DNA of 39,666 nt from Streptomyces sp. JJ38 (GCF_019303475.1 NZ_JABLSI010000035.1:57646-97311), one strand, 5' to 3'. Positions 1 to 7,445 are shown, numbered from the stretch's first letter. Notes: generated from the sequence alone by a model not told the origin. Program-made: numbers and translations.

Positions 1-90
1 GCGGCCGGCGCCGGTGGCGGAGACATGGAGGCGGCGGACGCCGACGGCGGACGCGCCCCGCGCCGTGCGCGGGGAGCCTTGATGAAGTAG
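1..90 (+). other. Open frame at window edge, possible 3' end of an upstream gene
   Basis: Two plus-strand frames are open from the window edge. One ends with TAG at 88-90 and would give a 29-residue Ala/Gly/Arg-rich tail. The other ends with TGA at 80-82. Both have high third-position GC, so I cannot choose between them. Either could be the end of a gene of the integrative element or of the flanking chromosome. Positions 91-116 hold nothing recognisable before the stop of the leftward XRE gene. Confidence 0.25.
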
Positions 91-116
91 AGAAACCTGT
101 AACGGCCCCTGGTCGG

Positions 117-1352
117 CTAGGCGATGGCCGTGCGTTCGGCAAGCTCCATGAGTGGCTTGGGCACCCGGCTGCCGGAGAGCTGGACGAGATCCCGGACGAC
201 TGCTCGGGCCAGGTGGTGCGAGTGGATCTGCTCCGGGGCCAGCCGTTCGGCTTCGAGCAAGGCCGCTACGGCCTCGCCGACGTGGCGCCGCTGTGCGTGT
301 GCTCGCGCTACGTCAAGCAGGAAGCGGGACTGACGCTCGGCCGAGAGCCCGCTCGCGTCAACGTCTTCCGCTACGTCGAGTGCGAGTCCGGCGTCTCCTA
401 GGTCTACCGCTGTGGCTACGGCGTGAAGCTCTACGTTGGTCGGGCCGAACTCGGTGTCGAAGTCGTTCCGGTCCTCACCGAGACGTCGAGCGATGGCACG
501 GGCTCGTTCGATGTGCTGGTGCGTCGCCGTCCTCCGCCCTTCGCGCGCGTTGATGACCGCGAGTACGAGGTTCATCGCCCCCAGGAGGGACAGCTCCTCG
601 GGAGGGCAGTCGTTCGCCTCGCAGCGCGGGGTCAAGGCCTCCACTGCGGATGTGGCGGCGTGCTCGGCCTGCTCGGTCCGCTGCTGCCGGATGAAGGCGT
701 GTGCCATGCGGAACAGGCTGGCGATCACTTCGAGCGGCTTCCCGGCAAGCTCCGCCGCCTGAAGGGCCCGGTCGGCCGCGACCCATGCGGCGTCGGCCTC
801 GTCCTGGCGGACGAAGCTGGCCGCTGCCACCTGGTAGGCACGGGCTCTCAGCTCGTGTAGCTCCTGGCGCTCGTCGGCCGGAGCGGTTCGGACGGCGGCC
901 TCGACAGCTGGCAGGAGTTCGGACAGCCGGTCACTCAACGCCGCAAAGCTCGACGCGTGGGCCAGTTCCCAGACCTCTTCCACACACGAGCGCAGGTCCG
1001 CCACGGACGACGCGGACGGATGCGGCGCCCCGGCAAACAGGCTGCTCAACGCGGGGTGGCCAGTGAGAGTCACCCGCAAGCTATCCAGGTCGTTGCTGCT
1101 CGGCACAGGCTCGGCCTCCGGCTCGTCCGGCGTGCTCGCTTCCGGCCGGATCTCGCGCACGGAGACACCCAGCGCGTCAGCGAGGGCCTGGAGTACGGAG
1201 AGTCGCTCCACGGGTTGCACCCCGCGTTCGACCTGAGAGACCCAACTCTCCGAGCGCGACATCGCGGTTGCGAGAGCGGCCTGGGACATGCCAGCGCTGC
1301 GTCGCAACTCCTTGATCCGCTGCCCTACGGCGCGGGAGTCGTTCTCAGTCAC
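117..1352 (-). CDS. XRE-family regulator with TPR-like C-terminal domain
   Basis: A 411-residue protein. Residues about 10-65 form a clear XRE helix-turn-helix (RIKELRRSAGMSQAALA, then SWVSQVERG). The remaining ~300 residues are Ala/Leu/Glu-rich helices of tetratricopeptide character, as in many Streptomyces regulators where the repeats sense a ligand or partner. It is read leftward and its ATG overlaps the last 8 bases of the ABM gene, so the two are translationally coupled. It diverges from the replication operon and is the natural candidate to bind the palindrome at 1740-1760. By position it corresponds to the repressor of other such elements (KorSA-like role in pSAM2), but the protein family differs and the role is inferred. 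The DNA-binding call is firm; ligand and target are unknown. Confidence 0.85.
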   Translation of the reverse strand: MTENDSRAVGQRIKELRRSAGMSQAALATAMSRSESWVSQVERGVQPVERLSVLQALADALGVSVREIRPEASTPDEPEAEPVPSSNDLDSLRVTLTGHPALSSLFAGAPHPSASSVADLRSCVEEVWELAHASSFAALSDRLSELLPAVEAAVRTAPADERQELHELRARAYQVAAASFVRQDEADAAWVAADRALQAAELAGKPLEVIASLFRMAHAFIRQQRTEQAEHAATSAVEALTPRCEANDCPPEELSLLGAMNLVLAVINAREGRRTATHQHIERARAIARRLGEDRNDFDTEFGPTNVELHAVATAVDLGDAGLALDVAEDVDASGLSAERQSRFLLDVARAHAQRRHVGEAVAALLEAERLAPEQIHSHHLARAVVRDLVQLSGSRVPKPLMELAERTAIA

Positions 1353-1668
1353 TCGGGGCCTCGGTCGGGTACTTGCCCGCGTAGGGGCTCAGGAAGTCCA
1401 CGTCCGTCCGAGCGACGTACTTCTCGCGCTCGCGCAGGAAACGCTGAGTGTGCTCCTGGCGCTCGTGCTCCTCGAACGCCTCCCGGTCGGCGTACAGCTC
1501 GTAGAAGACGCGCTGATCCGGCGCGTCCTCGACCGCATGGCAGGAGTAGACGAGCGTCCCAGGCTCCTTGGCCTTGATCCCCGCTGCGGTCTCCCTCACC
1601 AGGGCGTCGAAGCCCTCCCCCGCGCCTTCCTTGAGCGTGAAGCGGACGAATAGCCCGAAGTTGCTCAC
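1345..1668 (-). CDS. ABM-domain (antibiotic biosynthesis monooxygenase-like) protein
   Basis: A 107-residue ferredoxin-like ABM fold protein. An N-terminal strand FGLFVRFTLKEG is followed by a helix (FDALVRETAAGIKAKEPGTL), then YSCHAVEDAPDQRVFYELYADREAFEEHE, the usual family pattern of strand, Y/F-E-x-Y and a helix holding paired acids and His. Family members act as small cofactor-free oxygenases or as quinol/aldehyde-handling proteins. The start is the GTG at 1668 behind a strong AGAGGAGG site; the overlapping ATG at 1670 runs straight into TGA. It is the first gene of a two-gene unit with the XRE regulator. Substrate is unknown, and it may be a stress or signal-handling accessory gene of the element. 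Confidence 0.75.
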   Translation of the reverse strand: MSNFGLFVRFTLKEGAGEGFDALVRETAAGIKAKEPGTLVYSCHAVEDAPDQRVFYELYADREAFEEHERQEHTQRFLREREKYVARTDVDFLSPYAGKYPTEAPSD

Positions 1669-1723
1669 ATCGCCTCCTCTGAATAGGGCTCCAGGATCGC
1701 AGACTCGGAGAACTTCTACTAGT

Positions 1724-1765
1724 CGCAGTGATTCTGTTGACTCGCAGTTTTTCTGCGAGTAGCTT
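1724..1765 (+). promoter_or_regulatory. Promoter of the element's replication operon with embedded palindromic operator
   Basis: TTGACT at 1737-1742 and TAGCTT at 1760-1765 are separated by exactly 17 bases and form a good HrdB-type promoter for the rightward genes. The spacer and box edges carry a perfect inverted repeat (ACTCGCAG, five T, CTGCGAGT; 1740-1760). A related, weaker copy (CGCAG-N5-CTG) lies 19 bases upstream at 1724-1736. A protein bound here would occlude polymerase, so a repressor is expected, probably the divergent XRE protein. Confidence 0.7.
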
Positions 1766-1860
1766 CGAGTTACAGCCCCACTACACAGAACGCCCCAGGT
1801 GGCGCGCTCTCTGCCAGGATCACGACGCCGCCCGGGGCTTCCCATCTGGGAGGTTCCATC

Positions 1861-2214
1861 ATGCCCGGAACGATTGCGGCCACGCACGTGCAGGTCTCGC
1901 AGTGCAGCGATGACGTGTGTGGTGACTGCCTGGGAACGTCAGTGTCTGTCGATGACGGTCAGCTCACCGGGCTTCCCGGTGTCCTGGTGCCCTGCGTGTG
2001 CGTGCCCGGTTCGTGGGCGTCCTGCTCGCAGTGCCCGGAGCGTCCGGCCGACGCCTGCGGCTGCTGGGTCGCCTGCTGGCCGGTCAACGCCGGTCACACC
2101 GGCTGGGTGCCGCTGCCGCTGGACGACATCGAGGACGACGGCCTGCTCTACCGGCCCTGCCCGGTCCACCCGCCCGTGTTCCGCACCGCCGTGACGGCGG
2201 AGGTGGCGGCCTGA
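1861..2214 (+). CDS. Cys-rich hypothetical protein of the integrative element
   Basis: A 117-residue protein of no recognised family. Its middle third holds many cysteines in pairs (CSDDVCGDC, CVC, CSQC, CGCWVAC), suggesting zinc or other metal binding. The start is the ATG at 1861 behind GGGAGG at 1848-1853. It is the first gene of the rightward operon and its stop overlaps the next start by one base (TGATG), so it is co-translated with the XRE-PLD protein. There is no signal peptide, so it is likely cytoplasmic. Small Cys-rich proteins at this position recur in Streptomyces elements, but no function is known to me. It is unlikely to be a shadow frame because it has its own ribosome binding site and coupling. 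Confidence 0.65.
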   Translation: MPGTIAATHVQVSQCSDDVCGDCLGTSVSVDDGQLTGLPGVLVPCVCVPGSWASCSQCPERPADACGCWVACWPVNAGHTGWVPLPLDDIEDDGLLYRPCPVHPPVFRTAVTAEVAA

Positions 2215-2927
2215 TGGCGGCGAACGAACGACTGCGCGGTGCGATGGTCACCGCGAACGTGACGATCGAGGGCCTGGCCCGTCGGCTCGGCATGGACGTC
2301 AAGAGCGTAGAGCGCTGGATCACCCACGGCCGCACCCCTCACGCCCGGAACGCGCACGCTGCGGCGAAGCTCCTCGCAGCCGACCCGTACACCCTGTGGC
2401 CGGGCCTGGGCGACAAGCACCGCTCGCAGCCGACGCCGCGTGATGAGCTGGTCACGTGCTACCCGTCCCGTAGCGTCGTGCCCGCTGAGCTGTGGCGCGG
2501 GCTGGTACTGGACGCGGTCGGCATGATCGACATCGCGGTGGCGAACCTCCTCTTCCTCGCCGACGCCGTCTGGGACCTGGAATCCCTGCTCGCCGACAAG
2601 GCCGCCACCGGTCTGCGCGTACGGGTCGTCGCTCCCTCCGCCGACTCCGGGACGCGAGCGACGCTGGCGGACATCTTCCCCGGCCTGGCCTCTGTGCCCG
2701 GGGTGCGGGTGGTTGAGCATCCCGGCCTGCGCGGTGACCTCTTCCGCTCCGATGACGACCTCCTGGTCACCACTCCCGTGGACGGCCTGACCCCGGCCCT
2801 GGCCCCCGTGCTGCATCTGCGCCGCCTCGGGACGGCACCCCTGACCAGCGGCTATCTGACGGCACTGGACCACCTGTTCACCACCGGCGCTCCCTGCCGG
2901 ACCGGGCTGCGGGCGGTGGCAGCATGA
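2214..2927 (+). CDS. XRE-like regulator with degenerate PLD-like domain
   Basis: A 237-residue protein. Residues about 10-60 form a helix-turn-helix (TIEGLARRLGMDVKSVERWITHGRTP). The rest resembles the phospholipase D-like sensory domain seen in many Streptomyces XRE regulators: a helix around IDIAVANLLFLAD, then LRVRVVAPS, GVRVVEHP, a strand with RSDDDLLVTTP, and a final YLTALDHLF. The catalytic HxK motif is absent, so it would bind rather than cleave. The start ATG overlaps the previous stop by one base, and its own stop overlaps the rep ATG (ATGA). Being locked to rep suggests control of replication or copy number, perhaps the activator role that Pra has in pSAM2. That comparison is by position only. 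Confidence 0.7.
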   Translation: MAANERLRGAMVTANVTIEGLARRLGMDVKSVERWITHGRTPHARNAHAAAKLLAADPYTLWPGLGDKHRSQPTPRDELVTCYPSRSVVPAELWRGLVLDAVGMIDIAVANLLFLADAVWDLESLLADKAATGLRVRVVAPSADSGTRATLADIFPGLASVPGVRVVEHPGLRGDLFRSDDDLLVTTPVDGLTPALAPVLHLRRLGTAPLTSGYLTALDHLFTTGAPCRTGLRAVAA

Positions 2928-4342
2928 ACCACTTCCCCGTTCCCCCGGCCGCCGTCACCACCACGGCGGCGGCCCTGAGCACCGATCCGGTGACCCTGGC
3001 TGACCTGCTGCGCGTAGCCAACACCCCTGGGTTCGACCGGTGGCAGGAGCAGGTTCGGCGCAGCGGCGGCTGCTCGGACCCCATCCACCTCCAGGGCTCC
3101 ACCGTCACCCGCGACACGCTCACCGGGCAGGTGCTCTACTCCTACAGCACCGAGTCCGAGCCCGGTGGTCGGCTGCGGGTGGCCTGCGGCAACCGGCGTG
3201 CCTCGCGCTGCCCCTCGTGCGCCTGGACCTACGCCGGGGACACGTTCCACCTGATCCGGGCCGGGATCACCGGCGACACCCGCAAGGACGTGCCCGAGAA
3301 CGTGGCCGTGCACCCGAAGGTCTTCGCCACCTTGACCGCGCCCTCCTTCGGCCCCGTGCACAACCAGCCCGCCTCCGGCCGCTGCCGCTGCGGCGCCCAC
3401 CACGCCGACGGGGACGCCGCCCTGGGCACCCCGCTCGATCCCGAGACGTACGACTACGCGGGGGCCGTGCTGTTCAACAACCTCGCAGGCGACCTGTGGC
3501 GCCGCTTCACCATCCGCCTGCGCCGGGAGATCGCACGCCGTGCCGGGCTCACCCAACGCGAGCTGCCCGACCACGCCAAGGTCGCCTTCGGCAAGGTGGC
3601 CGAGTTCCAGCGCCGGGGCGCGGTCCACTTCCACACGATCGTGCGCCTCGACGGTCCCGGCGGGCCCGAGACCGCGCCCCCGGCCTGGGCCACGGTCACG
3701 CTCCTGGACGACGCGATCCGGGCCGCCGCCTCCTGGGTGCGCCTGGAACTCCCGCCCGTCGGCCACTTCCCGGCCCGAACGCTGGCATGGGGGCAGCAGG
3801 TGGACGTGCAGCCGATCGGCACCGACCTCGGCAGCGAGCTGACCGAACAAGCCGTGGCGGCCTACGTGGCCAAGTACGCCACCAAGGCAGCGGAGACCAC
3901 CGGCACCGTTGACCGCCGGATCGGGGAGCGGGCCGAACTCGACAAGCTCCCCGGCCTGCCCGCCCACGCACGGCGGCTCATCGAAGCCTGCTGGGACCTC
4001 GATGACGCCTACCCGGACCGGATGCTGGCCCGCTGGTCCCACATGCTCGGCTTCCGGGGCCACTTCTCCACCAAGTCGCGCCGCTACTCGACCACCCTCG
4101 GAGCGCTGCGCCAGACGCGGGCCGACTTCCGGGCCCGGCAGGAACGCCGCGAACGCGGACTCCCGGACCCCGACGACGCCCCGGAGGGCTCCACGCTCGT
4201 CCTCGCCCACTGGACCTACGCCGGACACGGCCACACACCCGGCGAATCCTGGCTCGCCGCCAGCATCGCCCAAGACCTCAAGACCAACCGCGACACCGCC
4301 CGCGAAGCCATGGCGGAACTCGACCACGAGGGGGAGTGGTGA
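2924..4342 (+). CDS. Replication initiator, RepSA-like HUH protein
   Basis: A 472-residue rolling-circle initiator. A Cys/His cluster CPSCAWTYAGDTFH near residue 92 and a second one (CRCGAHH, near 160) suggest zinc binding. The HUH metal motif is visible as VHFHTIVRLDG near residue 235. The catalytic tyrosine motif is AAYVAKYATK near residue 312. Together with the length this matches the pSAM2 RepSA family, which nicks a double-strand origin to start replication of the excised circle. It follows the XRE-PLD gene with an ATGA overlap and precedes xis with a GTGA overlap, so rep, xis and int form one coupled unit and replication is tied to excision. The origin itself was not located. Confidence 0.88.
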   Translation: MNHFPVPPAAVTTTAAALSTDPVTLADLLRVANTPGFDRWQEQVRRSGGCSDPIHLQGSTVTRDTLTGQVLYSYSTESEPGGRLRVACGNRRASRCPSCAWTYAGDTFHLIRAGITGDTRKDVPENVAVHPKVFATLTAPSFGPVHNQPASGRCRCGAHHADGDAALGTPLDPETYDYAGAVLFNNLAGDLWRRFTIRLRREIARRAGLTQRELPDHAKVAFGKVAEFQRRGAVHFHTIVRLDGPGGPETAPPAWATVTLLDDAIRAAASWVRLELPPVGHFPARTLAWGQQVDVQPIGTDLGSELTEQAVAAYVAKYATKAAETTGTVDRRIGERAELDKLPGLPAHARRLIEACWDLDDAYPDRMLARWSHMLGFRGHFSTKSRRYSTTLGALRQTRADFRARQERRERGLPDPDDAPEGSTLVLAHWTYAGHGHTPGESWLAASIAQDLKTNRDTAREAMAELDHEGEW

Positions 4343-4344
4343 CC

Positions 4345-4539
4345 ATGGCTCGCACTCTGCCTGAGCGCTACCTGACTCCCCTGGACCTGGCGGACCTCCT
4401 GGGCGTGCCGGTGGAGACGGTCTACCAATGGCGCCGCAAGCGGACCGGTCCCCGCGGCTTCCGCGTCGGCCGCCACCTCCGCTACGACCCCGAAGACGTC
4501 CGTCGCTGGGTAACCGGCCTCATGGAAGAGGCTGCCTGA
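4345..4539 (+). CDS. xis: Excisionase, MerR-like helix-turn-helix
   Basis: A 64-residue protein (67 if started at the GTG at 4336). It contains the usual excisionase winged helix: YLTPLDLADLLGVPVETVYQWRRKRTGP followed by the wing GFRVGRHLRYDPEDVRRW. These proteins bend DNA at the element's attachment site and direct the integrase to excision. I favour the ATG at 4345, which has a GGGGGAG-like site upstream; the GTG at 4339 would overlap the rep stop as GTGA and is a real alternative. It precedes int with an ATGA-type overlap, the standard rep-xis-int order. Confidence 0.85.
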   Translation: MARTLPERYLTPLDLADLLGVPVETVYQWRRKRTGPRGFRVGRHLRYDPEDVRRWVTGLMEEAA

Positions 4540-5777
4540 TGGCCGGACACGTCCAAGACCGCTGGTACCGCACCGAGCCGGGCCCGGACGGCAAGCCCGT
4601 CAAGGTCAAGACCGACCGGCACGGCTCCGGCCTGCGCTACCGCGCCCGGTACGTCGGCCCGGACGGCACCGAGAAGTCCAAGAGTTTCCCCGACCGGCAG
4701 AAGCGGCTGGCCGAACAGTGGCTCGCCCAGGTGGAAACCGACATGACGCGCGGCCAGTACATCGACCCCAAGGCGGGCCGGACGACGTTCCGCCAGTACG
4801 CGGAGAAGTGGCTCAGCACGCACGGGAACGACCCGAACACGCGGTGGTCCATGGAGTCGCAGCTCCGGCTGCACGCCTTCCCGTACATCGGGGCTCGTCC
4901 GCTCGGGTCGTTCCAGCCTGAGCACATCCGCGAGTGGCTGGCCACGCTGACGCGGAATGGCATCGTGGGTCCGTACGCACGCACGATCTACGCCAACGTG
5001 CGGACGGTGCTGAGCGCGGCCGTGGACGACGGCTACCTCGCGCGGAACCCGTGCTCGGCTCGTTCGGTGAAGGCGCCGGTCGTGGACCTCAAGCGCGTCG
5101 TGCCGTGGCAGCCCGAACGCGTATTCGCCGTCCGGGCCGCGATGCCGGAGCGGTACCAAGCGATGGTGGACCTCGGGGCTGGCTGCGGTCTACGCCAGGG
5201 GGAGATCCTGGGCATTGCCGTGGACGCGGTCGACTTCGACACGGAGACGCTGCACGTGGTGCGACAGCTCAAGCTCAGCCGGAGCAAGCCCGTGTTCGCT
5301 CCCCCCAAGGGCGGCAAGCTGCGTGACGTACCGCTGCCCGGCCCGGTGGCGGACGCGCTGCGGGCCCACATGAAGCGGTTCCCGCCCGTTGAGATCACGT
5401 TGCCGTGGAAGACGGCCGATGGGCCCATGGAGACCCACCGGCTGCTGTTCACCGCGCCCGGCGGCGGCATCGTCTGGCGCAGTGAGCTGAACCCCCGGCA
5501 GTGGAAGCCCGCCCTGGTGGCGGCCGGTGTCATCCCGGAACCGAGGGCCGGGGAGGACTACGCGGCGGCCCGCGAACACGGGATGCACGCTCTGCGGCAC
5601 TTCTACGCCTCCGCCCTGCTGGACGGCGGCGAGAGCGTCAAGGCCGTGAGCGAGTACCTCGGCCACAGCGACCCCGGCCTGACGCTGCGGGTGTACGCGC
5701 ACCTGATGCCGAGCAGCCGGGAGCGCACCCGGAAGGCCATCGCCTCGGTCTACGGCAAGGGCCAGAGATCGGGCTGA
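4539..5777 (+). CDS. int: Tyrosine-type site-specific integrase
   Basis: A 412-residue recombinase. An N-terminal arm-binding region is followed by a SAM-like core-binding domain (about 83-160) and the catalytic domain. The active-site set is complete: Arg219 (CGLRQGE), Lys in PKGGKLRD (257/260), His350-x-x-Arg353 (HALRHFY), His376 (LGHSDP) and Tyr386 (LRVYAHL). It should therefore be active in integration and, with Xis, excision. Its start overlaps the xis stop. It ends 29 bases before a long terminator hairpin shared with gpmA. Integrases of this group usually target tRNA 3' ends, but no tRNA is present at this junction. Confidence 0.92.
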   Translation: MAGHVQDRWYRTEPGPDGKPVKVKTDRHGSGLRYRARYVGPDGTEKSKSFPDRQKRLAEQWLAQVETDMTRGQYIDPKAGRTTFRQYAEKWLSTHGNDPNTRWSMESQLRLHAFPYIGARPLGSFQPEHIREWLATLTRNGIVGPYARTIYANVRTVLSAAVDDGYLARNPCSARSVKAPVVDLKRVVPWQPERVFAVRAAMPERYQAMVDLGAGCGLRQGEILGIAVDAVDFDTETLHVVRQLKLSRSKPVFAPPKGGKLRDVPLPGPVADALRAHMKRFPPVEITLPWKTADGPMETHRLLFTAPGGGIVWRSELNPRQWKPALVAAGVIPEPRAGEDYAAAREHGMHALRHFYASALLDGGESVKAVSEYLGHSDPGLTLRVYAHLMPSSRERTRKAIASVYGKGQRSG

Positions 5778-5805
5778 CGGCCCACAGACGGCCCAGGGCT
5801 ACGAC

Positions 5806-5846
5806 AGAGCCCCCTACCAGCGGAGAAGACGCAGGTAGGGGGCTCT
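5806..5846. terminator. Bidirectional terminator between int and gpmA
   Basis: The 13-base arms AGAGCCCCCTACC (5806-5818) and GGTAGGGGGCTCT (5834-5846) pair perfectly around a 15-base loop. It lies between the convergent int and gpmA stops and can serve both. It may belong to the original gpmA locus, which would place the element's right end between 5778 and 5805. Confidence 0.85.
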
Positions 5847-5860
5847 CTCGTGGGCTGTGC

Positions 5861-6619
5861 CTACTTCTTGCCCTGGTTCTTCACCGCTTCGATGGCGGCC
5901 TTGGCGGCGTCCGGGTCGAGGTAGGTGCCGCCGGGGTTGACCGGGCGGAACGCGGCGTCCAGCTCGTAGCTGAGCGGGATGCCCGTCGGGATGTTCAGGC
6001 CCGCGATGTCGGCGTCCGAGATGCCGTCCAGGTGCTTGACCAGGGCGCGGAGGCTGTTGCCGTGCGCGGCGACCAGCACGACGCGGCCGGCGGCCAGATC
6101 CGGCACGATGCTGTCGTACCAGTACGGCATCATCCGGTGGACGACGTCCTTCAGGCACTCGGTGCGCGGGCGCAGCTCCGGCGGGATCTCGGCGTACCGC
6201 GGGTCGTCGCTCTGCGACCACTCGGCGCCGTCCTCCAGCACCGGCGGCGGGGTGTCGTAGGAGCGGCGCCACAGCATGAACTGCTCCTCGCCGAACTCGG
6301 CGAGGGTCTGCGCCTTGTCCTTGCCCTGCAGGGCGCCGTAGTGCCGCTCATTCAGCCGCCAGGAGCGGTGCACCGGAATCCAGTGCCGCTCGCAGGACTC
6401 CAGGGCCAGGTTGGCGGTGCGGATCGCGCGCTTCTGCACGGAGGTGTGGACGACGTCGGGGAGCAGGCCGGCGTCCGACAGCAGCTCGCCGCCGCGGATC
6501 GCCTCCGTCTCGCCCTTGTCGGTGAGGTTGACGTCCACCCACCCGGTGAACAGGTTCTTCGCGTTCCACTCGCTCTCGCCGTGGCGGAGGAGGATCAGCT
6601 TGTATGTCGCGTCGGCCAT
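5861..6619 (-). CDS. gpmA: 2,3-bisphosphoglycerate-dependent phosphoglycerate mutase
   Basis: A 252-residue cytoplasmic glycolytic enzyme interconverting 3- and 2-phosphoglycerate. The N-terminal LILLRHGESEWN motif holds the phosphorylated His (residue 13). LFTGWVDVNLTDKG, the ERHYGALQG loop and the second catalytic AAHGNSLRALVKHL follow in the expected order, and the length is standard. The ATG at 6619 is chosen because the family starts shortly before LILLRHG and because a perfect TAGGCT -10 box lies seven bases upstream, indicating a leaderless transcript. The DUF72 gene is directly upstream on the same strand, and its stop codon is part of that box. Downstream is the terminator at the integrative-element junction. 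Confidence 0.97.
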   Translation of the reverse strand: MADATYKLILLRHGESEWNAKNLFTGWVDVNLTDKGETEAIRGGELLSDAGLLPDVVHTSVQKRAIRTANLALESCERHWIPVHRSWRLNERHYGALQGKDKAQTLAEFGEEQFMLWRRSYDTPPPVLEDGAEWSQSDDPRYAEIPPELRPRTECLKDVVHRMMPYWYDSIVPDLAAGRVVLVAAHGNSLRALVKHLDGISDADIAGLNIPTGIPLSYELDAAFRPVNPGGTYLDPDAAKAAIEAVKNQGKK

Positions 6620-6626
6620 GGCGGCA

Positions 6627-6632
6627 AGCCTA
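6627..6632 (-). promoter_or_regulatory. -10 box of gpmA, leaderless
   Basis: On the minus strand TAGGCT is followed by seven bases and then the gpmA ATG, placing the transcription start at or within a base or two of the start codon. The first three bases of the box are the TAG stop of the DUF72 gene. No good -35 hexamer is visible in the GC-rich 3' end of that gene. Confidence 0.65.
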
Positions 6633-7445
6633 ATGCGTGCCCTCCCCGCCGCCGGATGAGCTTCCACCTGGCGGACCGCCCGCCGGGCCGCCCCGCGAGG
6701 CGCCGGGCGGGCCGCCGCCGGGCGCGGCGGTGAAGCGGGCGAAGAGGCCGGCGTCCAGGACGGCGGCGCCGCCCTGGTCGTTGTTGAAGTAGGCGAACAC
6801 CTCGGCCTCCGGCGGCCAGGCGTCGGCGATCCGCTCGGCCCAGCTGCGCAGGGCCTGCGGTCCGTAGCGGGGCCAGGGCCGTGCCCGGCCGCCGTGGAAG
6901 CGGACGTACCCCCAGTCGGCGGTGCGCCACAGCGGCGTCACGGGGCGGGAGGCCCGGTCGGCCCAGCACAGGGCGCACCCGCGGTCGGCGAGGACGGACC
7001 GGACCTCGGGCGTCCACCACGAGGAGTGCCGCGGCTCGACGGCCACCCGCACGTCGGGCGGGAAGGCGGCGAGGCAGGCGTCCAGGAGGGCCGGGTCGGC
7101 CCGCAGCGTGGGCGGGAGCTGGAGGAGGACGGGGCCGAGCTTGTCGCCCAGGGCCTCCGCGTGCGACAGCAGCCTGCGCACCGGTTCCTCGGCATCGCGG
7201 AGCCGCTTGAGGTGTGTCAGGTACCGGCTGGCCTTGACGGCCATGACGAAGCCCTCGGGGGTGCGGTCGCGCCAGTCCGCGAAGGTCTCGGGGGCGGGGA
7301 GCCGGTAGAAGGCGTTGTTGCTCTCCACCGTGCGGAACTGCCGGGCGTACTCCTCCAGCCACAGCCGTCCGGGCAGCTCGCGCGGGTAGAGCACGCCGCG
7401 CCAGTCCCGGTACTGCCATCCGCAGGTCCCGACGACAACACCCAT
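6630..7445 (-). CDS. DUF72 (YecE-like) family protein
   Basis: A 271-residue cytoplasmic protein with the DUF72 signature: an N-terminal VVVGTCGWQYRDWRGVLYP, then FRTVESNNAFYRLPAPETFADWRDRTPEGFVMAVKASRYLTH, VRVAVEPRHSSWW, and near the end YVRFHGG and AYFNNDQGG. The fold is a TIM-like barrel related to sugar-isomerase/endonuclease IV-type barrels, but no reaction is established for the family. The ATG at 7445 is chosen because the conserved strand begins at once; upstream in-frame residues are low complexity. The last ~30 residues are a Gly/Pro/Ser tail unlike the conserved core. It lies upstream of gpmA on the same strand and is divergent from the MHS transporter gene. Confidence 0.88.
   Translation of the reverse strand: MGVVVGTCGWQYRDWRGVLYPRELPGRLWLEEYARQFRTVESNNAFYRLPAPETFADWRDRTPEGFVMAVKASRYLTHLKRLRDAEEPVRRLLSHAEALGDKLGPVLLQLPPTLRADPALLDACLAAFPPDVRVAVEPRHSSWWTPEVRSVLADRGCALCWADRASRPVTPLWRTADWGYVRFHGGRARPWPRYGPQALRSWAERIADAWPPEAEVFAYFNNDQGGAAVLDAGLFARFTAAPGGGPPGASRGGPAGGPPGGSSSGGGEGTH

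Larger units (their letters stand above)
117..5777. mobile_element. AICE-type (pSAM2-like) integrative element, right-hand part
   Basis: The element is recognised from the order rep - xis - int with ATGA/TGATG overlaps, preceded by small element-specific genes and a divergent XRE regulator. This is the layout of actinomycete integrative and conjugative elements. Its replication initiator is of the HUH rolling-circle type, followed directly by a MerR-like excisionase and a tyrosine recombinase. No TraB/FtsK-like transfer gene or Spd gene lies between the regulator and int, so transfer genes are either left of the window or missing. The right end must lie between the int stop and gpmA, but there is no tRNA gene there. 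I found no direct repeat between the first 116 bases and 5778-5860, so neither att site is assigned. Confidence 0.8.

Noticed and set aside
84..90. GAAGTAG shared with the gpmA 3' end as a possible attachment-site core
   Set aside because: Only seven bases, and in inverted orientation relative to the copy at gpmA (minus strand), so it cannot be a direct-repeat att site.
92..103. GAAAC-CT-GTAAC as a GlnR-type binding site
   Set aside because: The known arrangement needs about six bases between half-sites and the GTnAC half first; spacing and order do not fit.
2852..4327. 491-residue minus-strand frame opposite the rep gene
   Set aside because: Gly/Val-rich shadow without motifs; the plus-strand frame has HUH and Tyr motifs and overlaps with both neighbours.
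5778..5860. tRNA gene or tRNA fragment at the right end of the integrative element
   Set aside because: The only structure is the 13-base-arm terminator hairpin; no T-arm or acceptor sequence is present.
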